Origin: Marinihelvus fidelis
GTDB taxonomy: Bacteria; Pseudomonadota; Gammaproteobacteria; Xanthomonadales; SZUA-36
Length of the DNA stretch: 64,000 nt
Direction: 5' to 3'
Assembly: GCF_008725655.1 (NCBI RefSeq)
Contig: NZ_VYXP01000009.1
Span: forward strand, 1 to 64,000
The notes under the pieces were generated by a model, which saw nothing but the letters and a program-made list of their open reading frames with translations, did not search any database and was not told the DNA's origin. The first letter of the stretch is position 1, and every line of letters begins with the position of its first letter. Shown here piece after piece: positions 59,381 to 64,000 of the stretch. The translations under genes were made by a program, and so were the position numbers.

Positions 59381-60799
59381 ATGCCATTTCCCTTTTGTTC
59401 GCCACTCGCCGGAGAACCAGCGCTGGATACTTCATTTCCCCCGGGACGCCGTTCCCGCAAATGGGCCTGGGCCCTGGCCGTGGTGGGCTGCCTGGCCGTC
59501 AACGCGAAGGTGCTCGCGCAAGAGTCGGTCACCTGGTACATCAACCTGGATGTGATTGATGGCACCGGCGCGCCCTTGCGGGAAGACATGGCCCTGCGCG
59601 TCGAGGCTGGCAGGATGACGGACCTGCTGCCAATGGCGGAGTGGGTGCCCCCGGTCGACCCAGGTATCGAGGTGTACGACGCCGAAGGGCGTTACGCCAT
59701 ACCCGGCCTGGTCGATACCCACGTCCACCTGGCCACGGTGCCGGAACAGGACGACGCAGCGGCGGCGTTACGGCGGCAGCTCTACGGCGGCATCACTGCA
59801 GCCAGGGACATGGCCGGTGACGTCCGGGTACTGGCGGGCATCGCCCGGGACACACGCCTGGATCGGATGACCGGCCCGGATGTGTACTACTCGGCCCTGA
59901 TGGCAGGGGAGAGCTTCTTCCAGGACCCACGCCCGGCATCCTCGGCGCGCGGCGCAGTCGCGGGCCAGGTGCCATGGATGCAGACGATCGATGCCGAGAC
60001 AGACATGCCGCTCGCCGTGGCCATGGCCCGCGGCACCTGGGCCACGGGCATCAAGGTCTACGCCAACCTGCCCGCTGAACGGGTCGCGGCGATCACTGCC
60101 GAGGCGCACCGGCAGGGTATTTCGGTGTGGGCGCACTCGACCGTGTTTCCGGCGTCACCGGCGGAGGTGGTGGATGCCGGTGTCGATGTTATTTCCCATG
60201 TCTGCCGGCTTGTGTTCGAAACCACGGCAGCCGTCCCTGAGACCTACCACCACGACAGCATCCCGGACTACGCGGGCACCGACCCCGCCGACCCCCGGAT
60301 CCTGGCCGTTTTCGATGCCATGCGCGAGCAGGGTACGGTCCTTGATGCGACGTTGGGCCTGTACGGTCGTATCGAGGCCCGGTACCGCGACAACCAGGCC
60401 GATGCCGCCAAGCCATTCGACGGCTGTCCCCCGCGGTTTGCCGCGGCGCTGGTGGCCCAGGCCGTGTCGCATGGCGTGACGGTGTCGACCGGCTCGGATT
60501 TCGTCAATCCTCCGGAGGACGAATGGCCGGCCCTCCATGATGAACTGCGTGCACTAGCCGGCGAAGCGGGCATGACGCCACTGGCGCTGATCCAGGCGGC
60601 CACGCAGGTTGGCGCCCGTGTACTGGGCATCGACGGCGTGACGGGCACGCTGGAGCCGGGCAAGCGGGCCGATTTTGTGCTGCTGGGCAAGAACCCACTC
60701 GACGATATCACCCATATTGACAGCATCGAGATGACGGTCAAGCACGGCCGCCGCTATCCAAGATCTGAATACCTCGAACTCGACCAGGAGCAACCATGA
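59381..60799 (+). CDS. Exported amidohydrolase
   Basis: A 472-residue metal-dependent amidohydrolase. Metal ligands are His114 and His116 (DTHVH), the candidate carboxylated Lys224 (TGIKVYANL), His251 (VWAHST), His272 (ISHVC) and Asp in STGSDF; the C-terminal small domain ends with KRADFVLLGKNPL. The signal peptide appears delayed (hydrophobic at about 28-47, ending VLAQ), so the true start may be an internal non-ATG codon after 59381. Prolidase or imidazolonepropionase-like hydrolysis fits the family; its stop overlaps the next gene by four bases. Confidence 0.85.
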   Translation: MPFPFCSPLAGEPALDTSFPPGRRSRKWAWALAVVGCLAVNAKVLAQESVTWYINLDVIDGTGAPLREDMALRVEAGRMTDLLPMAEWVPPVDPGIEVYDAEGRYAIPGLVDTHVHLATVPEQDDAAAALRRQLYGGITAARDMAGDVRVLAGIARDTRLDRMTGPDVYYSALMAGESFFQDPRPASSARGAVAGQVPWMQTIDAETDMPLAVAMARGTWATGIKVYANLPAERVAAITAEAHRQGISVWAHSTVFPASPAEVVDAGVDVISHVCRLVFETTAAVPETYHHDSIPDYAGTDPADPRILAVFDAMREQGTVLDATLGLYGRIEARYRDNQADAAKPFDGCPPRFAAALVAQAVSHGVTVSTGSDFVNPPEDEWPALHDELRALAGEAGMTPLALIQAATQVGARVLGIDGVTGTLEPGKRADFVLLGKNPLDDITHIDSIEMTVKHGRRYPRSEYLELDQEQP

Positions 60800-61965
60800 A
60801 CGCACTGACACGCAGGCAATGGCTTGCCGGCTCGGCCGCACTGCCCGTCGCACTCGGCTACGGGCTGGCACCGATGACGGCGCTGGCGGACCCGGGTGTA
60901 AACGACGTTCTGCCCATGGTGTTCAACGCCCTGGGCGGGATCAGCAACCCCAACCTCCGGCTGCTGGCGCAGGAGGGCGAAGCGGCGGTCGGCCGCAGCG
61001 GCACTCGCCTGGATGCCCGCGCGCTGGCCGACCTGCGTTCCTCCGGCACGACCGCGGTCAATATCACCCTGGGCTACGTGTTCGGTGACGAGGACCCCTT
61101 CGAGTACTCGGTGGCCGAGATTGCGCGCTGGAACCGCAACATCCAGGCCCACCCGGACCAGTTGCTGAAGGTCCGGTCAGCCAGTGACATCCGCACTGCG
61201 AAGGAGAGTGGCCGAACGGGCGTGATTTATGGCTTCCAGAACACCGAGATGCTGGGTACCGACGCGGGCCGTGTGGCGACCTTCGCGGGGCTGGGTACGC
61301 GGGTCGTGCAGCTGACTTACAACGGCGCCAACGCGGTGGGTGCGGGCTCTATGGTGCCCGAAAACACGGGGCTCACGCCGTTCGGTCACGATGTCGTTGC
61401 CGAACTGAACGCCAACCGTGTGCTGGTGGACCTGGGCCACAGCGGCGAAGCCACCTGCCTGGATGCGATCGCCGCGTCGACCGCGCCAATCTGCATCAGC
61501 CACACGGGTTGTCGCGCGCTCGCCGACCTGCCGCGCAACAAGACCGACCAGGAACTTCGTGGCGTTGCCCAGGGTGGCGGTGTGGTGGGGATTTATTTCA
61601 TGCCGTTCCTGGCCGAAGACAGCTTTCCCGGTGCGGTCGACGTGGTCCGGCATATCGTCCATGCCATCAACGTCTGTGGCGAGGACCATGTGGGCATCGG
61701 TACCGATGGGGGTACCACGCAGATCGATGACATGCCGGCCTATCACAAGTTGATCGACGACGAGATTGCCCGGCGCAAGGCGGCGGGTATCGGTGCGAGG
61801 GGAGAAAAGCCCGGCGTGGTGCCCTTCATTCCGGACCTGCAGGGGCCGGACCAGTTCCGCAAACTGGCCACCCTGATGGCGGACGCTGGCCTGTCATCCC
61901 GTGTGATCGAAAAGGTGCTCGGCCTGAATTTCCTGCGCCTGGTGGAGGACGTCTGGGGGCAGTGA
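60796..61965 (+). CDS. M19-like (membrane dipeptidase family) exported protein
   Basis: A 389-residue exported protein of the M19 dipeptidase family. The twin-Arg-like signal (TRRQWLAGSAALP) suggests Tat export. Visible ligand regions are GFQNTEML (Glu), VDLGHSGEA (His) and CISHTGCRAL (His). The N-terminal HxD that binds the first zinc (DGHNDLP in classical enzymes) is not apparent; the corresponding segment reads VFNALGGISNPN. The gene overlaps the amidohydrolase stop as ATGA, so they are coupled. Catalysis may be altered or use a different metal set. Confidence 0.85.
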   Translation: MNALTRRQWLAGSAALPVALGYGLAPMTALADPGVNDVLPMVFNALGGISNPNLRLLAQEGEAAVGRSGTRLDARALADLRSSGTTAVNITLGYVFGDEDPFEYSVAEIARWNRNIQAHPDQLLKVRSASDIRTAKESGRTGVIYGFQNTEMLGTDAGRVATFAGLGTRVVQLTYNGANAVGAGSMVPENTGLTPFGHDVVAELNANRVLVDLGHSGEATCLDAIAASTAPICISHTGCRALADLPRNKTDQELRGVAQGGGVVGIYFMPFLAEDSFPGAVDVVRHIVHAINVCGEDHVGIGTDGGTTQIDDMPAYHKLIDDEIARRKAAGIGARGEKPGVVPFIPDLQGPDQFRKLATLMADAGLSSRVIEKVLGLNFLRLVEDVWGQ

Positions 61966-62128
61966 TACCCGTGTCATCGGCAGGATTTGCAGTATCGAAA
62001 AAGCAGTAAATTTGGCCCACCGGGGTTTCTCGTCTATATTGCCCGGGCGAAGCAGGCGACCGGGCCAGGGAGAATTCGCCGGGTTTCCCGCCTCATCCAA
62101 TAATCACCTGAGAGCGAGGAGGAGCCTC

Positions 62129-64000
62129 ATGGTTCATGAAATCAAGGAGTTAACGTTCACGCGAGTGGCCGGCAAGACACTGGCCGCGGCGCTGGGCGTT
62201 GCGATGATGATCACCACGGCGCAGGCAGCGCCGGAAGACCGCAAGATCAACGCGTCGGCAGTCACTGCCAGCGCACAGTTCAACCGCTTTATCGTCAAGT
62301 TCGACGAAAACACCCGTGGTAATTCGGCAAAGGTGCGTGCGAGCCTGGACAATGTGGCTCGCGGCCAGGGCGTTGGCCTGCAGATGCGCCGCCAGCTGGC
62401 GGTGGGCTCACATGTCATCGAAACCGATCGCAAGCTGCCGGCCGCAGCCACCGAGGCGCTGATGCGCGCCTTCGCCCGCCGCAACGATGTCGAGTTCATC
62501 GAACCCGATGCCATGATGCGGCCAATGCTCACACCCAACGACACGTACTACGGCGCGCAGTGGCACTACCATGACGCCACCGGCGGCATGGCCCTGCCGG
62601 GCGCCTGGGATATCGCCACGGGCGCGGGCGTGGTGGTGGCGGTGCTGGACACCGGCCAGACCAACCACGAGGACCTGGTGGGCAACATGGTGCCGGGCTA
62701 CGATTTCATCAGTGATACCTTCATCTCCCGCGATGGTGACGGCCGTGACAATGACCCGAACGACGAGGGTGACTGGAACCCGGTGGCCAATGAATGTGGC
62801 TTCGGTTCGCCGATTACCGATTCGTCCTGGCACGGCACGCACGTGGCCGGCACGATTGCGGCGGTGACCAACAACAACCAGGGCGTGGCCGGCGTGGCCT
62901 TTGACGCCCAGGTTCAGCACGTACGCGTGCTGGGCCGTTGTGGTGGTTTGCTGTCAGACATTTCCGACGCCATCATCTGGGCATCGGGCGGTAGCGTTTC
63001 CGGCGTGCCGGCCAACGCCACGCCCGCCAGCGTCATCAACATGAGCCTGGGCGGCAGCGGCAGCTGTAGCGGCACCTACCAGAGCGCCATCGACACGGCC
63101 ATCGCCAACGGCGCCTCCGTGGTGGTGTCCGCCGGCAACAGCAACGCCAACGCGGCCAATTACCGCCCGGCCAGCTGTAACGGTGTGATCACCGTGGCGG
63201 CGTCCGACCAGAGTGAGAGCCGGGCCAGCTACTCCAACTATGGCAGCACCGTGGAAATCACCGCCCCCGGCGGCGATTTCAACCGTGACGGCGTGGCCAT
63301 CGCCTCGACACTGAACGACGGTGCGACCACCCAGACCACCGACGGTTACTACTACTACCAGGGCACGTCGATGTCGGCCCCGCACATCTCCGGCCTGGTG
63401 GCCCTGATGCTGGAAGTCGCCCCGACCCTGACCCCGGCCGAGGTTTCGCAGGCCATCCAGGACAACGCCCGGCCGCTGGCCGGTAGCTGTTCAGGCGGCT
63501 GTGGCGCTGGTATTGCCGATGCGGAAGCCACGTTGCTGGCGCTGGGTGACCCCGAGCCGCCGGTCAACGAGGACCCGGTCGCCAACTTCAGCTTCGCCTG
63601 TAGCTTCCTGGATTGCGACTTCAACGATTCCAGCAGCGACTCGGACGGCACCATCGCCAGCCGCGCCTGGACGTTCGGTGACGGGGGCAGTTCCAGCGCC
63701 ACCAACCCGAGTCACAGCTATGGCGCAGCCGGCACCTACTCGGTCCAGCTGACGGTTACCGACGATGACGGCGCGACCGACACGGTCACGAAGTCCGTCA
63801 CGGTCAGCGAAGAGCCGCCGGCCAATGAGGACCCGGTAGCGGCCTTCAGCGCGTCCTGCACCTTCCTGGCCTGTGACTTCACCGATGCCAGCAGCGACTC
63901 CGATGGCAGCATTGTCAGCCGCAGCTGGACCTTTGGTGACGGCGGCAGCTCAGGCGCCGCAAACCCGAGCCACACCTATGGTGCAGCCGGTACCTACTCG
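62129..64000 (+). CDS. Secreted S8 protease with PKD domains (cut by window end)
   Basis: An open frame of at least 624 codons running off the window. A signal peptide (about 1-33, TTAQA) and an I9-type propeptide (RFIVKFDENTRG to FIEPDA) precede the subtilisin domain: Asp in VVVAVLDTG, His in SWHGTHVAGT, Ser in YQGTSMSAPHISG. Two PKD domains follow, each with a DSDGTIASRAWTFGDGGSSS-type core, and the second is incomplete at 64000. GAGGAGG precedes ATG 62129. It is closest to secreted MprA-like proteases of marine and soil Gammaproteobacteria. Confidence 0.93.
   Translation, partial: MVHEIKELTFTRVAGKTLAAALGVAMMITTAQAAPEDRKINASAVTASAQFNRFIVKFDENTRGNSAKVRASLDNVARGQGVGLQMRRQLAVGSHVIETDRKLPAAATEALMRAFARRNDVEFIEPDAMMRPMLTPNDTYYGAQWHYHDATGGMALPGAWDIATGAGVVVAVLDTGQTNHEDLVGNMVPGYDFISDTFISRDGDGRDNDPNDEGDWNPVANECGFGSPITDSSWHGTHVAGTIAAVTNNNQGVAGVAFDAQVQHVRVLGRCGGLLSDISDAIIWASGGSVSGVPANATPASVINMSLGGSGSCSGTYQSAIDTAIANGASVVVSAGNSNANAANYRPASCNGVITVAASDQSESRASYSNYGSTVEITAPGGDFNRDGVAIASTLNDGATTQTTDGYYYYQGTSMSAPHISGLVALMLEVAPTLTPAEVSQAIQDNARPLAGSCSGGCGAGIADAEATLLALGDPEPPVNEDPVANFSFACSFLDCDFNDSSSDSDGTIASRAWTFGDGGSSSATNPSHSYGAAGTYSVQLTVTDDDGATDTVTKSVTVSEEPPANEDPVAAFSASCTFLACDFTDASSDSDGSIVSRSWTFGDGGSSGAANPSHTYGAAGTYS

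Overview
The window is a high-GC chromosomal segment of a Gammaproteobacterium. The gene set (AsmA, YceH, AqpZ, monomeric isocitrate dehydrogenase, FecI/FecR-type signalling with a TonB-dependent receptor, AbgT, SulP) and the number of exported peptidases suggest a heterotrophic, peptide-degrading member of the Xanthomonadales/Chromatiales side of the class, for example a Wenzhouxiangella-like lineage. That placement is inference from gene content, not from a marker gene. I saw no rRNA, tRNA, CRISPR array, prophage or insertion sequence. Genes are densely packed and many pairs overlap by 1-4 bases.

Layout: 1-50, a palindromic element at the window edge. 53-6007, exported M2 peptidase, SGNH esterase, small lipoprotein and a tandem pair of DUF547 proteins. 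6004-8993, alkylation repair (Ada/AlkA-type protein coupled to Ogt), OsmC and an Hcp-like exported protein. 9079-13484, AsmA and a PLP enzyme. 13562-24619, a same-strand run: M24 peptidase, ECF sigma, FecR anti-sigma, TonB receptor, DASS carrier, D-aminoacylase/SGNH fusion and M14 carboxypeptidase lipoprotein, which reads as one peptide or acyl-amino-acid scavenging locus. 24667-30434, exported S8 protease, exported phosphoesterase and YceH. 30544-35073, DUF4124 protein, TPR membrane protein and SulP. 35119-36866, LysR with DoxX and a DOPA-dioxygenase-like gene. 36877-44225, AbgT, DsbA-like protein, D-lactate dehydrogenase, amidohydrolase with a LamG-like domain, and YeiH. 44218-47618, OxyR-like LysR, beta carbonic anhydrase and a second SulP, a probable bicarbonate supply unit. 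47693-53526, self-regulated GntR plus membrane protein, isocitrate dehydrogenase, TPR lipoprotein and aquaporin. 53527-58276, an unusual intergenic region with four exact 23-bp-phased palindromes, then a 1408-residue surface protein with seven DUF11-like repeats and a sorting-like tail. 58275-64000, a GH-like protein, an amidohydrolase, an M19-like dipeptidase and an S8 protease with PKD domains cut by the window end.

The theme is extracellular and periplasmic peptide breakdown: M2, M24, M14, M19 and two S8 enzymes, two D-aminoacylase-like proteins and one further amidohydrolase, with TonB, DASS and AbgT carriers. A second pattern is regulatory: several genes have a -10-like hexamer only 6-10 bases before the start codon, suggesting leaderless transcripts. 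The strongest candidates for undescribed biology are the 23-bp array before the DUF11 protein, the sigma/TonB/DASS/fusion-hydrolase locus, the lone exported Hcp-like protein, and two metal-site-degenerate hydrolases (40960-43245 and 60796-61965).
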